In this document: positions 45,108 to 57,194 of the stretch, piece by piece | How positions within the stretch are numbered: position 1 is the first letter of the stretch | Layout: each line of letters begins with the position of its first letter | DNA from: Ceratotherium simum simum | Taxonomy: Eukaryota > Chordata > Mammalia > Perissodactyla > Rhinocerotidae | DNA length: 64,000 nucleotides | Assembly: GCF_000283155.1 (NCBI RefSeq) | Contig: NW_004454175.1 | Span: forward strand, 3,571,556 to 3,635,555 | Direction: 5' to 3' | The notes under the pieces: model-generated | Databases searched by the model: none | The model's input: the letters and a program-made list of their open reading frames with translations, nothing else | Told to the model about the DNA's origin: nothing | Position numbers and translations under genes: made by a program

Positions 45108-46339
45108 CACAGCGAGGATCCTGGGATAGAAGGATACAGGAGCCCAGAAATCACACTTTGGACCACAAATCTGAACTTACGGAGTCTGACTTGCTTCTAA
45201 GCCCACACAGAGATGGGGAAGTGGGAGGGCGTCATCTCTGCATTTAGCTAGGGGAGCAGAGGAGGCAGAGGCAGGGAAAATAAGATTGGGGATGACCCAC
45301 TGATACAGCTCTATGCACCCTACAAATCTCAAAAGCATGTCTACTTGCATTTAGTTCTCAGGGCACCTTTTAGCTGGTCAGTCAGCATTTTCATGTTCTA
45401 AGCTCCATTCCAAACCTGAGGAAACTTAGCTCAATAAGCTGGCACCAACTCCCTCACTTGCAAGCATATTGGCCACATGAATCACAAAATTTGATTAGAA
45501 GAAAACCAACTACCATTAGAAGAAATGGCTATTCAAAGTTCCAAGGAGCCCAGGAAGGCTCCTTCCCCAACACAGACCACACCTCCCTCGCTCTGGGCTG
45601 GAGCTGCTGTCTCAGGGACAGGGTCATTGACTCCAGTCATTAGCCTGGATGGTGTTTCCACCTTGCTGCCCTTTCCCAGTCACTGCTGATGCTGGAGAGC
45701 ATGCAAACAGCCACTGCTGGCCAAGGCCACTGCCACTTCCCTAGTCACTAGGCAGCTCCCTACCACCGCACACCCTTTCCCCAGCCTTAAAGTTTCTTTT
45801 AAAGCGCCCAACCCGGTTGGTTCCCTTACAGCTCCCCTATGTTGCAACATTTGCTTGCTTGCTTTATTAGGCTCATTTAGCTTCCAGGCTGTGGTGGAAG
45901 GTCAAACCACAGTAAGGCATTCAAGCTAATTGCTCCTCTAGCACAATCCACAGAGTCTCAGCATGAAGTCCACGCACCTCAACTGTCCCCTGCCTTCCTT
46001 CTCCACCAGGCATGCTCTGAGGGGCTGTAAAGAGCCCTTCTCTTCTTTTTGGTTTGATATTGCAGACCTGGTGCCAACCATCCATTTCAGCCTTTCCCTT
46101 CACTATTTTTACCCACTGGGTTCTTCAGTAAACACAAGTTTCATGTATGCTTTGCAAAGGGGAAAAGGCATTGAGAGAGAATAAAATGGTGATAGCAATC
46201 ATGTCTCTGTGTATTTTGCCCAGAGTCTCACCTCATCCAGATGCTACACAACTTGATAGGTTCATAATTAGTTTGACCCAGAGAATCTGGGACCATCCCA
46301 AAGTGGTTTGGGGAAGAGCAGCACAAATCATCGCCATTG
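45108..46339. other. Unassigned non-coding stretch
   Basis: No repeat or exon is recognised. Confidence 0.4.
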
Positions 46340-46590
46340 TAATAAAAGCCACCATTTATTGAGACTAACTAGGTCCCATACATTAAACAGTGTGGTTTAT
46401 GTATTTATCCCTAATCTCCACCACAGCCCAATGTATTATGTATTGTTATGTTCATTTTGGAAATTACCTTAGAGTGTTTAGGTAATATCCCCCAACATTA
46501 ACGGGCAGTAAGTTGCCAAGACAGGATTTGAATTCAACTGTGCTGGACAGGTTGATCTTAATGCCTGCACTGCCTACTAACCCACTAGGA
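46340..46590 (-). mobile_element. MIR SINE, antisense
   Basis: 'gccaccatttattgagact', 'ctccaccacagcccaatgt', 'gggcagtaagttgccaaga', 'gaatgcctgcactgcct'-like end. Diverged but collinear. Confidence 0.7.
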
Positions 46591-46856
46591 TCCCCTGCTG
46601 TAAGTGGGGGCTAACTCACCTTGTTATGTAGAGGAACAGGAACGTGTTCATTTAAAACAGTAATAATGCCAAAACACGGAATTCATAGCACCATGAATAT
46701 GAAAATAAAATATCCCAGTAAACAAGACATATGGGTCTAAGTTTTTGCCCCACTCATATCTGTGTATTCTTAGATGCATTTCTTAGATGCATCATTTTCC
46801 TGGGATACTACATTTACTTTTCATAGCACTTCTGCAACTATTTAAAGTTCAGGACA

Positions 46857-47109
46857 GGGGCCGGCCCGATGGCGTAGCGGTTAAGTTCATGCATTCCATT
46901 TCACGGCCCAGGGTTTGCCGGTTCAGATCCTGAACACAGACGTGCTCACTGCTCATCAAGTCATGCTGAGGTGGCATCCCACACAGAAGAGCTACAACTC
47001 TACAACTATGATACACAACTATGTACTGGGGCTTTGGGGAGAAAAAAAAAGACAAAGAGGAAGATTGGCAACAGATGTTAGCACAAGGCCAATCTTCCTG
47101 AAAAAAAAA
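46857..47109 (+). mobile_element. ERE SINE
   Basis: It opens 'ggggccggcccgatggcgt', has the 'acaactatgatacacaac' module and one tail module, then poly(A). 15-bp TSDs TTAAAGTTCAGG(A/G)CA lie at 46842-46856 and 47110-47124 with one mismatch. Confidence 0.95.
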
Positions 47110-50100
47110 TTAAAGTTCAGGGCAATTACTCTTCTTGCAGCTTTGTTAATATATTAATTATTATAAAAATCATTAATTCAGTATTTGTGCTTAAGGTTGG
47201 CAAACTCTTTTCCCATAGGCACCATTTCCCACTTCTGACCTCATGCATGTTCAACCAGAGCCTGGGCCTGCCATCTCTGTGGGCCCTCCCTGATGTCCTG
47301 ACACATTTTCCTAGCTTTCCTGACACCCCCCTGTGATGTGCTCTCTTTACCTTCTAAGATCCATAGACATCAGCAGCAGTCCTTGACCAACTCAATCGTG
47401 GGAGGCCCTCTCTCCTGAAGGACTTTTTCTCCATGTCTACAACCCTATCCTTTCACTGCACCATAGAACATCCTTCCTGCCCCATGGGGACCTTACCTCC
47501 CTAACCAACCCAGAAAACACCATTCATATTATATCCCATTACTATTTACTGTTTACTATAATGCTACATACCATTTGCTTATTCCTTTGTACCCATTCAC
47601 ATTTTATTAGCTTTCCCTGAATCATGATAATTTGATGGGCTAAAATGGAAAGGAAAACAATCACGTAGGAGTATGAAGAAGATGTAAAGAAGGTGGCAAG
47701 GGGTTTTGAGCAGAAAAACGTACCTGGAGAGTTAAAATAATGGCTGTTGATTCAGGCAACCAAGTGCCCTAGAGGCTGACTCCCAAGTTGGTTTATAATG
47801 TAAGCAACACAACCTGTGCCCATGCCCTGCCTCATTTAAGACTCAGCCTTCTGGAGACTCCAGCCTAAGGTTCTGTATCACAGAACTATGCTTGGAAAAC
47901 GTAGCCTGGCCCAGCAGGTGGTGATGATAGCAAGGGGGAGCAGCCAGGGCCAATGTCCTTTACCCTGAAGACCATGACCAGAGAAGTCAGCAAGAACATC
48001 AAGAGGGACCAGCAATTCCCTCTGGAAGTCAGCAAATGGGAAGCCCCTCTTCCCCAGGCCAAGACGGCCTGAGTCCAGACCTTACCAACCAGATGCCACA
48101 CAGGCAAAGCAGGTAATGTAAAAGAGGGAGGTGACCAGGTGTGCAGCAATCAGGAATGCACATGCAAACTGTAGAGTTCCTGCCCTACCAGCATGAGCAG
48201 CTGCCTCTCAGTTGACCCTGGTCAGTATCTCATAGGATTGTGGTCAGTGGTGCCAGCTCCTCTGACTTTCCCAGAGAACTCAGAAACCCAGATTTTTATG
48301 TGAAGTCTCTCAGTTTTTAAATGTTATCAAGAATTTTCATATATTTTTATTTTAAACTGCATATGCCCTTGATGATGGACATGCAGAGGTGACGTATGGA
48401 CTACCAGTATGAGACCCCCGTCTTACCACCGAAAGCATCTTTCCTTTCACTAGATTGTTCCTTTAAATTGTGCCTTCAATGCAGCCTCCACCCTTCCCCT
48501 TGGCTTTTCCTCTGTCTTCTCCTCTTCTGTTTTGACTCATATCCTCCTAATTCCTTCAGTCCAAACCCTCGCTCCCCTCTCTAATGTGTCCTCTTACCAA
48601 AATTCCTTTATAATCATTATTTAAAACGACCCAACCCCGCAAATCAAACAAAGCAATTTATGAAAAATCAAAATGGGTAAAACTTTTAAACCTTGCATTA
48701 AAAGCCACTTGGTAGACTCCTTTGTCCCCTGAGGGCACTTTAGATGTATTAATATTTCAAAGGCTCGTACTTGAATTGAATTTATTTTTCTTATTCCTAT
48801 TTGATATCGCCTCATACGTACGCTGTCTTTTCTCTTTAAGTTCTTGAAGTGAAGAGCCCTGTCAGCTTCCCCCGTTCAACCACTCCACTTCCCCAACGCC
48901 CCCAGCTCCTTTCCACAGACATCAAACTGCTAACATTTCAGACCTTTCTGTTCAGGGTTAGCTGACAGTGGGCCCCCTTGGACCCCCGGGGTTCTAACCC
49001 TGTTTGCGGAACCGTGGCCGTGACTGGAGGCTCTCTGAGGGAATTTTGTAGATATTTATCCAGCACCTCAGCAACCAACTCTCCGCCAACACTAAGGCAT
49101 TTCATCCCTCATTTCCTGGATTCATCCCAATTTCTGGTCATTTCACGGGACTAAGATGGCAAAAACAGGGCCAATCTTGAGTCTAAAGAGAGTAGGCAAT
49201 TACTTATACACTGAGATTTACCAAAAACACACAATAAAAACTAAAAACTTCTCCAAATGTTCACAATGGCTGAAACCTCAGGCCAAGTTTTTTATTCCAC
49301 CACAGAAGTACAAGAGTCTGTGCCCCGGGAAAAGCTTCAGCAAACTTCAACCCATCCTGAGGGGTAACTAGCAGATGTCACGCGTTTTCCTGAAAGCGAA
49401 GTTTGATGATAGGAGAAAGGAAAGACAGGGGGTCAAGATGTAGTTGGGAGGCCCCACCAAGGAGGGGGCGAGGTACCAGAGATGGAGGTGGGACAATCAC
49501 TGCACTATTTTGCCTGCATTTCTCTCCTGTTCCCACTTTGCTCCTCCTCCACCCCTGGAGCACAGTCAGTACTGTTGTCTGCCTATATGAGGGAACCTGG
49601 GGAAATACTTTAACACTTCCTCCAGTCATTAAGACAAGATCAAAACCCTACCCGGTCTTCCACCCCTACAACAGCCGCACCAGCCCAGCATTCACAACAT
49701 TTACACAGACAGCTCAGGAGACAGATAAAATCTGCTGGAGTGTTGTGCTGGTAATTCCTGAGTCGGAAAACTCGAGGCAAGTCCTTTCTCATTGAGGAAT
49801 TTCATTTTCCTGGTCCAACAGCGAGACAGCCCAGAGGGCAAACTCCCATGTTGGGTATAATTCTTTGGGTAAAATGTTTAGAAGAGTCCTGCCAACACAG
49901 AGCAGCAATTTCCATGCAAATTCATGCCTGTGGGGAAAATGCAATTGGCCCAACAATGGTTCTGATGGGACACCCCCTTCCCACTCCAGCGGGGTGTGGA
50001 AGCACGACTTGAAGGAAGAGCCCTGTCTGTTCAGCCTTTGTCCCTCTGAGCATGCCAAACATAAACGACTCCTGTGTTTCCAAGAAGGTGTTCGCTCCAC

Positions 50101-50827
50101 ACTGCTGCCCAATGGCAAGGACCTCATGGAAAGGAGAAGTGTGTTCCCCTCCTTCTCAGCAGGACTGACAGAACAAAGCCAGTGTTTTTCAGAAAGAAAG
50201 CCAGGGCATGCGTGTTTTCTGAAACAAGAAAAGCCTGGTTAACCACATGGAGTTTACAAAGAAAAATAATAATAATAATAATCCACTAAACCTGGTTAAT
50301 TCCAGGTGATGACAGTGCTTCAACCCACCCACCTCAACTCCTGGGGCCCGTGGCCCTCCTGGGGCAGGGGGCTATGTAGCAGTGGTGGAAAGAGTTCAGG
50401 ACCAGGAGATTGTTCTGGTCTCTGCCTCCATCAAGATGAACTGCGGCAAATTGCAATCAATGTGATGGAGTTGAACTAGCTCAGGGGTAGAGATACATTT
50501 GCCCTGGTCCAAGAAGACTTTCCAAGGACTTTTCAAGGGCGGGAATAGGTTTGTGGAATCAACTGCCAAAGCTTCAACTTCCACACGTCCTCTTTCCTGA
50601 AATTAATCTGCCTAAGATGGTGCCACAAGGACTCTTTTTTTCCCCAGTAGTCCTTTTCCTACCTTGCAAAAGAAAAGCATACCCTTCAGCCACCACAGTC
50701 CTACTCAGCTGCATTGTCCTGGGGTGTGAAAACCTCCATGGCTTCTTCCTAAGAGTAAGTCCTCTGAGAGAAAAATAAAAGAGCCTCGGAAAGAAATATT
50801 GACGGGTGGTGAAAAACTTATGGCAAG

Positions 50828-50882
50828 CCTCTTTCTTTCCTTCTTCCTTCCCTCACTCCCTTCTTTCCTTCCTTCATTTCTT
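50828..50882. repeat. TTCC-rich polypyrimidine microsatellite
   Basis: Imperfect CTTT/TTCC units, about 55 bp. Confidence 0.85.
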
Positions 50883-51790
50883 AGAGGCAGAATTCAGAAG
50901 CAAGAAGTTTCCAAAGGGTCACATACTAACACATTTACTTGAATTAAAGAACGAAATAAGATTTTTTTTTCTGAGAGAAAGTAAGTCCAATCTGGCAGAA
51001 TGGTTTGACAATAAGGACTAGCTTTGCCAATTAATTTATATGATGGACACTCTCCATAAATTTAATGAGTTAAGTCTGCAGCTCCAAAGTTTTCATGAAA
51101 ATATATTTTAATCATGGATATGATACTCAGCACATCACCTAATATATACTTTGCAACTATTTAAATTTATGGCAAAAAATTTTAGATGTCAACTCAAAAA
51201 GAGTCTTTCAAAATTCTTTTATGGAGTACATAAGCAAAAAAGACTGAAGCCACTAGTCTAGCTAATTCTTTCTGGGTCACACTGCATGTGAAATTTCTTG
51301 ATTTCTTCTCTCCCTCTCTCTGTACCAGCCTTATACTCCACTCTCCTAAGCTCACCATACTACTTTCTCAATCATAGTATTTGAGAAGAGCCTTTGTTCC
51401 TAGGGTTCAATATCTCTTTCAGTTCCCCCAAAATAAAACACCCCAAAAGACCCAGAAAAGTAGAGGGAGAAACTGTGGGGGCTGGGCATAAAGTTCCCAG
51501 GGCACTTCCAAAATATCTTGACCATCTAATAGACGAGGGAACTGGAAGGAAGAGATTGAATACCTCAACTGTTTCAGAAAAAATAATGAACTGGTTCTGC
51601 TCCCAGTTCCCCCACTGGAGTAATTTAATATTTCCTTCCCACTCATAAGAAATAGATATGATATTCGAGGTCAAACAGAGTAACAATCTTTCTTTTCAAC
51701 TTTCTCTGTATAATGCACTCCGTTGACACCATTATCTTTTTGTCGACAATGATCACTCCTGGATGTGAAAATGAGGAGGAAAAAGTCCAC

Positions 51791-51866
51791 AGAGATAGAG
51801 ATAGAGATGGAGATGGAGGTGGAGGTGGAGATGGAGAGAGACAGAGAGAGAATAGAGATATCTCCC
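51791..51866. repeat. (GAGATA/GAGATG)n purine-rich microsatellite
   Basis: Hexamer units GAGATA, GAGATG and GAGGTG run through about 75 bp. Both strands give low-complexity frames. Confidence 0.9.
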
Positions 51867-52014
51867 ATTCCTTTTGCTTAATTTAAAGAAAGCCAGAGTG
51901 GTGAGAATCTCTGTCATTACCAACAATCCTCAGAAAAAGAGATAAACTCCTCAGTGACTCTGATTAGCTATATTATGCAGCTGGATCTTGCTCTAGACAA
52001 AATTTTTAAAATTT

Positions 52015-52110
52015 TTTTTGTGCCATAGCCCTCTATGACCATCTGGTAAAGCCTATAAAGTGTTTTTTTTTTTTTCCCATCCAAGTTCATGGACCCTCTG
52101 ATCTAGACAA
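52015..52110. mobile_element. Internally deleted DNA-transposon relic
   Basis: The two ends 'tgtgccatagccctctatg' with 'tctggtaaagcctataaa' and 'cccatccaagttcatggac' with 'cctctgatct' resemble the outer parts of an old hAT-like MER element whose middle is replaced by a T run. The identification is tentative. Confidence 0.4.
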
Positions 52111-52234
52111 ATTGTGACTCAGGTAATATTTTGAAAGTCTACCCACCTTCCCTTTTACCCCTCTTTACTCCTCTGGTTGGCTCTTGCTTTCCAAAGCACC
52201 TACCCAATGGTAGCTTCAGTTAGCCGATGTGATG

Positions 52235-52455
52235 GTCCGTGAATAATAACCACCATTCACTGACTGTCTACCATTTTGCATACATTATCTGTATGCCTTA
52301 TATCAAGCATCCAAGACATTTTATGAATGAAACAACTGAAGCTCAGAGAGGTTAAATAACTTGCCCAAAACAACAAAGTGAAAGATTCGGTGTTTAAACT
52401 CAGGTCTGTATGGCTTAAAGCTTATTTCCATTTCTACTACACTACACTGCCTCCT
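52235..52455 (-). mobile_element. MIR SINE, antisense
   Basis: 'ccaccattcactgactgtc', 'aactgaagctcagagaggt', 'taaataacttgcccaaaac', 'ctacactacactgcctcct': antisense MIR. Confidence 0.9.
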
Positions 52456-53069
52456 TCTGGCATGGAGAAATTTTTCATTTTAATAGGGAGTCTAAAAACC
52501 AAGTATCTCCAAGAAATAGATTTCTAATGGAATTTCAGGGATTATCAGAGGTAGAGCTCTTTGGAGATGAGGAGTCTTTAGACACTCTTTACATCTTGCT
52601 ATGCCAGGGACTGTTCTCACCCACCACCCAACTTCTGCAGAGAGGTAAGGAACTGAGCCAAACCACAGAAAAATGTCCACAATCCTGGGAGGGCTGCATG
52701 AGTTACAGAACATGTGAACAAACAGAACCCTTCTATATTTTTGAAGGAAAAAGGGAGACTATGGGAAGGATATTTTTGTCTGGCTGCCGTTGCACAGAAT
52801 GTTCTAGACACATTCTGGATTTTTTTTTTAATTACTCCCAACACAGTAAAGAAACTATTATCCCTACCTTATAGAGGAGAATCTGAGTGCCAAAAAAGAT
52901 GAAAGAAAGTGGAATGAGAAAGCCTCTTCCCATCTGTACGACTTTACAAGAGCTCTCTGTGGTTATAGGTGGATTTCCCAAATCCTGGAAAAAGTATGGG
53001 GCAGAGGAATGAGAGCATCAGAAACACTGTTTCACAGAATAAGTTTGCAAACAACTTGAAGGCAATGTC
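52456..53069. other. Unassigned non-coding stretch
   Basis: Overlapping ORFs on both strands at 52492-52902, none with a motif. No repeat is recognised. Confidence 0.4.
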
Positions 53070-53190
53070 CTCCCGCCAAACTGTAAACTCCCCAAGGGAA
53101 GGGACCACATCTTGGGCATGTCTACACTCCTGAGGAGCTGGATTGGGGTTTGGCACAGAAGAGGCTCACAGTGATTGTTTAACTGAACAG
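53070..53190 (+). mobile_element. L2 LINE 3' end
   Basis: 'caaactgtaaactccccaa', 'gggaagggaccacatcttg', 'gtttggcacagaagaggct' are L2 terminal words. Confidence 0.8.
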
Positions 53191-53642
53191 AGACAGAGCT
53201 GGCCTGTGAAATTCCTCTGTAACTCTTCAGAGTATCTAAGGCATTTCTCTGTCAATAGAGGACACTCAATGTTTCTAGCAGGTTCGTTTTCCAGGTTATA
53301 AACTTTCTGGACAATGCTGTATTCATTAATCATTGAAATGATGCACATCTTTTATCTCTTCCCTTTATCCTTCTCTCCTGCCACGCTTCTTGCTATTTTA
53401 AGGGAGAACTAGTAAGTTTTGTACCCACTGCAACCACTGCATGACAGACTTCATCTGGCTTTTTACTAATATTTGTCAAGTTCAAATATGTGGTATTCTA
53501 TTGAGTGCATTAGAAAATTAAGATGGATGGGAATGGATTATCTCTAACATCTTTTATATTCCAAACGTTATTAAAAATCTGCACTAGTCTCTAACTAAAT
53601 TTTCTCCAGTCTTCCTTATCTAGTGTTAACTCTAAGAAGCTA

Positions 53643-53735
53643 TTTCAACAAATATTTATTAAGCATTGACTATGACCTTTGTACTCTTCTAGGTGCAAGG
53701 AGTTGGGATACAATGTGATGAATGCTAAGCAGCAG
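53643..53735 (-). mobile_element. L2 LINE 3' end, antisense
   Basis: 'tttcaacaaatatttatta', 'agcattgactatgaccttt', 'gcaaggagttgggataca'. Confidence 0.75.
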
Positions 53736-53794
53736 CATAAGTGAAGCTCTGTGAATGAACAGGAAAGTAATACATTTTTGTAGTAGTTCATGCT

Positions 53795-53876
53795 TTTTAA
53801 ATCGCTTTCACACAGACTAGCTAATGTTTTTCTCAATGCCACATTTCCTTTCCTAGGTGGTAGATAGAGTAGATAT
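53795..53876 (-). mobile_element. MIR-like fragment, antisense (left of MITE)
   Basis: 'aaatcgctttcacacagac' and 'ctaggtggtagatagagt' are weakly MIR-like. The fit improves because 54091-54200 continues the antisense MIR. Confidence 0.4.
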
Positions 53877-53878
53877 TA

Positions 53879-54088
53879 CAGTTATGCCTGGCTTAACAAC
53901 GGGGATACGTTCTGAGAAATGTGTCGTTAGGCGATTTCATCATTGTGTGAACATCATAAAGTATACTTACACAAACCTAGATGGTACAGCTTACTACACA
54001 CCTATGCTATATGGGACTAACCTTATGGGACCATCACCATATATGTGGACCATCGTTGACTGAAACATCATTATGCAGCTCGTGACTG
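53879..54088 (+). mobile_element. Tigger-type (MER2-like) MITE
   Basis: A complete 210-bp element. It starts CAGTTATGCCTGG and ends CTCGTGACTG, with TA duplications at 53877-53878 and 54089-54090. Inside are 'gtcgttaggcgatttcatc', 'acacaaacctagatggtac' and 'ccttatgggaccatcac'. It is the same family as 17548-18302 in the opposite orientation. Confidence 0.95.
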
Positions 54089-54090
54089 TA

Positions 54091-54200
54091 TTACCAAGTA
54101 TTAATAAGGTTGTGAGACTTGCCCAAGTTCTGACAGTGTATCAGTAAGAGAACTAAAGCTAGAGTCTAAACCACAAAGATCCAGCCCAGTACTTGGGTCT
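54091..54200 (-). mobile_element. MIR SINE, antisense (right of MITE)
   Basis: 'gagacttgcccaagttctg' and 'agctagagtctaaaccaca' resemble the antisense MIR core and head. Confidence 0.5.
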
Positions 54201-54424
54201 CCACTTTCATGATCCATTCCTTTTCCAGGCACACTGCTTTCCCATATAACCAGTGTCATCATTAAAACTGCACATTAATATATTCTGAAATTTCACAATC
54301 CCACTCATGATAGAGACCCTTGTTGTTCTACATTTCACTCTGAAGTTCCACATGCAATTATTCCACCAGGTCAATGAGTAGAAATGGTTAACAAATTTTG
54401 AATTCCATACTGAGAGGTTCTCCT

Positions 54425-54930
54425 TACCCACTGCTACCTAATAAATTATTCTGAAACCCAATGGTTTAAAACAATAACCATTTTATTTGATCTCATGATT
54501 TGTCTATCAGGAATTTGGGCTGGGCTCAGCTGGGTGGTTCACCTATTCCACATGATGTTGATGGTGATCACTCTGCTGTATTCAGCTGGCAGATGGCCTC
54601 AGTCACATGTCTGACACCTTGTAGGGGAAGGCAAATGGCTGTAATGCTGGGACTATCAGCCAGAGCACCTGAATGCAACCCTTCCAGTACGGCAGCCTCA
54701 GGGTAATCAGACTGCTTACCTGGAGACTCGGGGCTTAAGAGTGATGAGGTAGAAGCCGCATGGTCGTTTTTGATGCAGCCTCAGAAGTGACATAGCATCC
54801 CTTCCATAATAGTCTTTTGGCCAAAGCAGTCACAAGCCTGCCCAGATTCAAGGAGAGGAGCATCCATGAGAAGAGCATCAAAGGATTCATGGCCATATTT
54901 CAAAACAGTTACATATGAGTTTCTTATATT
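54425..54930 (-). mobile_element. MaLR-like LTR, antisense
   Basis: 'aataaattattctgaaacc', 'aatggtttaaaacaataac', 'caggaatttgggctgggct', 'cagctgggtggttcaccta', 'gaagtgacatagcatccct' follow a common antisense MaLR-type order. Confidence 0.6.
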
Positions 54931-55409
54931 AACTTATAATTCCCTTTCTTAACCAAAGGTGGCCAAGAGAGTTGTCTCTGTTCCCGTCCCACCCATTTCC
55001 TCCTCTTCTCAAGTCACCAAAGTTTGCTAGCCCTCTTCTGCACACTCTGCATGTTCCTGTCCCCTGTAGTGTTGTGTTGGATGATCACTTCCTGAATAAG
55101 GGCCCTCATTACACAAGGTTCTCAGTCTTCGTCTACAGCTGCATGAGGTCTACACTAAGGGACTGAGTCTTCATTACTTTTATTTAAAGGGGCTGTTGCT
55201 GGTTGTTTAGTGCCAGAAGTGGCTTCTCTTTCCATGGGCGCTACTCTTGCATTGTTCAGTCCCTGAGGCACTCCTGCTGCTTCCTTGTGTGTATGTCAGC
55301 TCTGCATTGATCTCTGCGAACTTAAACTTGAGCTCTCCGAGTAGGGTCTTTACCTGTCCTAATAGAATGTTTTGTGCTCCCAACAGAACACTTGAGACTG
55401 AATTGCAAA
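54931..55409. other. Unassigned non-coding stretch
   Basis: Nothing recognised. Confidence 0.4.
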
Positions 55410-55660
55410 GTGGATAAGAATACAAGAATTGGGGTCAGAAAGTTCTGGATCTCTAATCCCTACTCCACCACTTACTATGTGATCTTGTCCAAGCCACTTA
55501 ATATCTCAAAGCTTTAGTTTCTTAGTCTGCAAAATGGAGACAAAGACCTATACTTCAGAGGGATTAAAAGGGACTATGTAGACAAAGCAATTATCACATT
55601 GCCTGGTACTTAGTAAATACCTACTAAATGGTAACTATGGTAGCAGTAGTAGCCCTACTA
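55410..55660 (+). mobile_element. MIR SINE
   Basis: 'caccacttactatgtgatc', 'gtccaagccacttaatatc', 'ttagtctgcaaaatggaga', 'cacattgcctggtacttag', 'taaatacctactaaatgg': near full-length MIR. Confidence 0.95.
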
Positions 55661-56708
55661 GGAGTACCAATGGTGGTTAACAATAACTGGTAAAGGACTA
55701 TGACGACATAAAGTAAAGTACCTATGAACATGCAAGTGAATTTTTGAAGTTCAATCCTTTCTCTATAGATATGTAAACTGGACTTAAATAAAAATACGAG
55801 TATGGATATGGGCATGGACATACATACACATACGTTGTCAAAATATTTATATTTTTCCTTTTCACTAAATATACTTTATTTATATTTCTTAAATGTCCAC
55901 ATAGGTATTTTCTGTCAATCATTCACACCAGCTTTTCAAGTAATTTTTACTAAGAGAACCTAACTGTCATAGAAATCCATTGCATTCAAATGCAACGGTT
56001 GGGCTCAGCAGATCACAAAGAATATGGCATGATGGAAATGTCTCTAGAGCATCATAAAGAAACACTGCAATATTTAAGATGGCTGGATTAACTCCAAGGA
56101 CTGAGACACAGTCTGCCTATCACCAGCTCAGCTTCGAAATATAGTTCTTGGCCCCAGTCCGCAGTTCAATGAATGTGATCAGTGCAAATATACAGTGAAT
56201 AAATCTTAAAGATACTGAACCAAGTTATTTCCCAACACAAGAACACAAGAGACAATCTTGATTAGTCAATGGCTAAGCTAGTATTTCATCTTGGACTAGC
56301 TGATGTGAAGGTTCATGTTATTGACTCCTGGTTTGAATGTTCTTTGAGAAAAGCAATATTCTACTTTGAATTGGTTATTATCACAACACCCTCCCCATAG
56401 TTAAGATCTGTCAATATTCCTTCATCTGGGAGATGCCTAAGGTCTAAGGTTTTACTGGTCCTGACGTGAAATAATATGCATCTCAATTCACATTCAACTC
56501 ACGTTACTTACACAGTTCAACCTTTCTGAACAAATGAGAATCCTCTGAATGGGGACTATATTTACCTGCCATTCAACTACAGCTGTACAGAGAAAATTGG
56601 GTAAAGGATAGAGTTAAGGGCATTTTAGAGGGTCTGAAATTTTACTTCTCAATAGGCAGCAAAAGATTAGAGGAAATATTGGAAGTTCCTAGGTTTGGTG
56701 TCAGTACG
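55661..56708. other. Unassigned non-coding stretch
   Basis: AT-rich, with no recognisable element. Confidence 0.4.
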
Positions 56709-56709
56709 G

Positions 56710-57190
56710 TGTACTAATTTCCTAGGGCTGCCATAACAATGTACCATAAACTGGGTGGCTTAAACAACAGAGATTTATTGTCTTATAGTCCTGGAGGCTA
56801 GAAATCCAAAATCAAAGTGTCAGCAGGATTGGTTCCTTCTAAGAGCTATGAGGGAGAATCAGTTTCATGGCTTTCTCCTAGTTTCTGGTGGCTTCGGGCA
56901 TTCCTTGGCTGTGGCTTCATAACTCCAATGTCTGCCTCCATCTTCACATAACTGTTTTCTCCCTGTGTGTGTTTACTTCATCTTCCTTCCATGCATGTTT
57001 ATCTCTGTGTCCAGATTTCTTTTATATAAGGATACTTGTTATATTGGATTAGGGCCCATTCTAATGACCTCATGTTAACTCTGTTACCTCTGTAAAGACT
57101 CTATTTCCAAATAAGGTCATGTTCTGAGGAACTAGGGATTAGGACTTCAACAGATCTTTTTTGGGAGACACTATTCAACCCATTATATAC
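56710..57190 (-). mobile_element. MLT1-type LTR, antisense
   Basis: 'gtactaatttcctagggct', 'cataaactgggtggcttaa', 'gtcctggaggctagaaatc', 'gggcccattctaatgacct', 'gactctatttccaaataag', 'tcaacccattata': a nearly full-length antisense MLT1 LTR. It is clearly related to 63197-63620. Confidence 0.9.
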
Positions 57191-57194
57191 AGTA

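Larger units (their letters stand above)
47125..52010. other. Largely unassigned, repeat-poor stretch, 4.9 kb
   Basis: The longest part of the window without clear transposons. GC rises at 48840-50240. Motif-free ORFs overlap on both strands at 49403-50289 (up to 130 codons). OCT-like ATGCAAAT (49914-49921) and SOX-like AACAATGG (49952-49959) lie 30 bp apart. Small repeats are (AAT)n at 50267-50282, TTCC-rich at 50828-50882 and GAGATR at 51791-51866. I see no convincing exon. Confidence 0.4.

Noticed and set aside
49403..50289. Overlapping ORFs of 112-130 codons as possible exons
   Set aside because: They occur on both strands at once in GC-richer sequence, carry no recognisable motif and show no convincing splice context.
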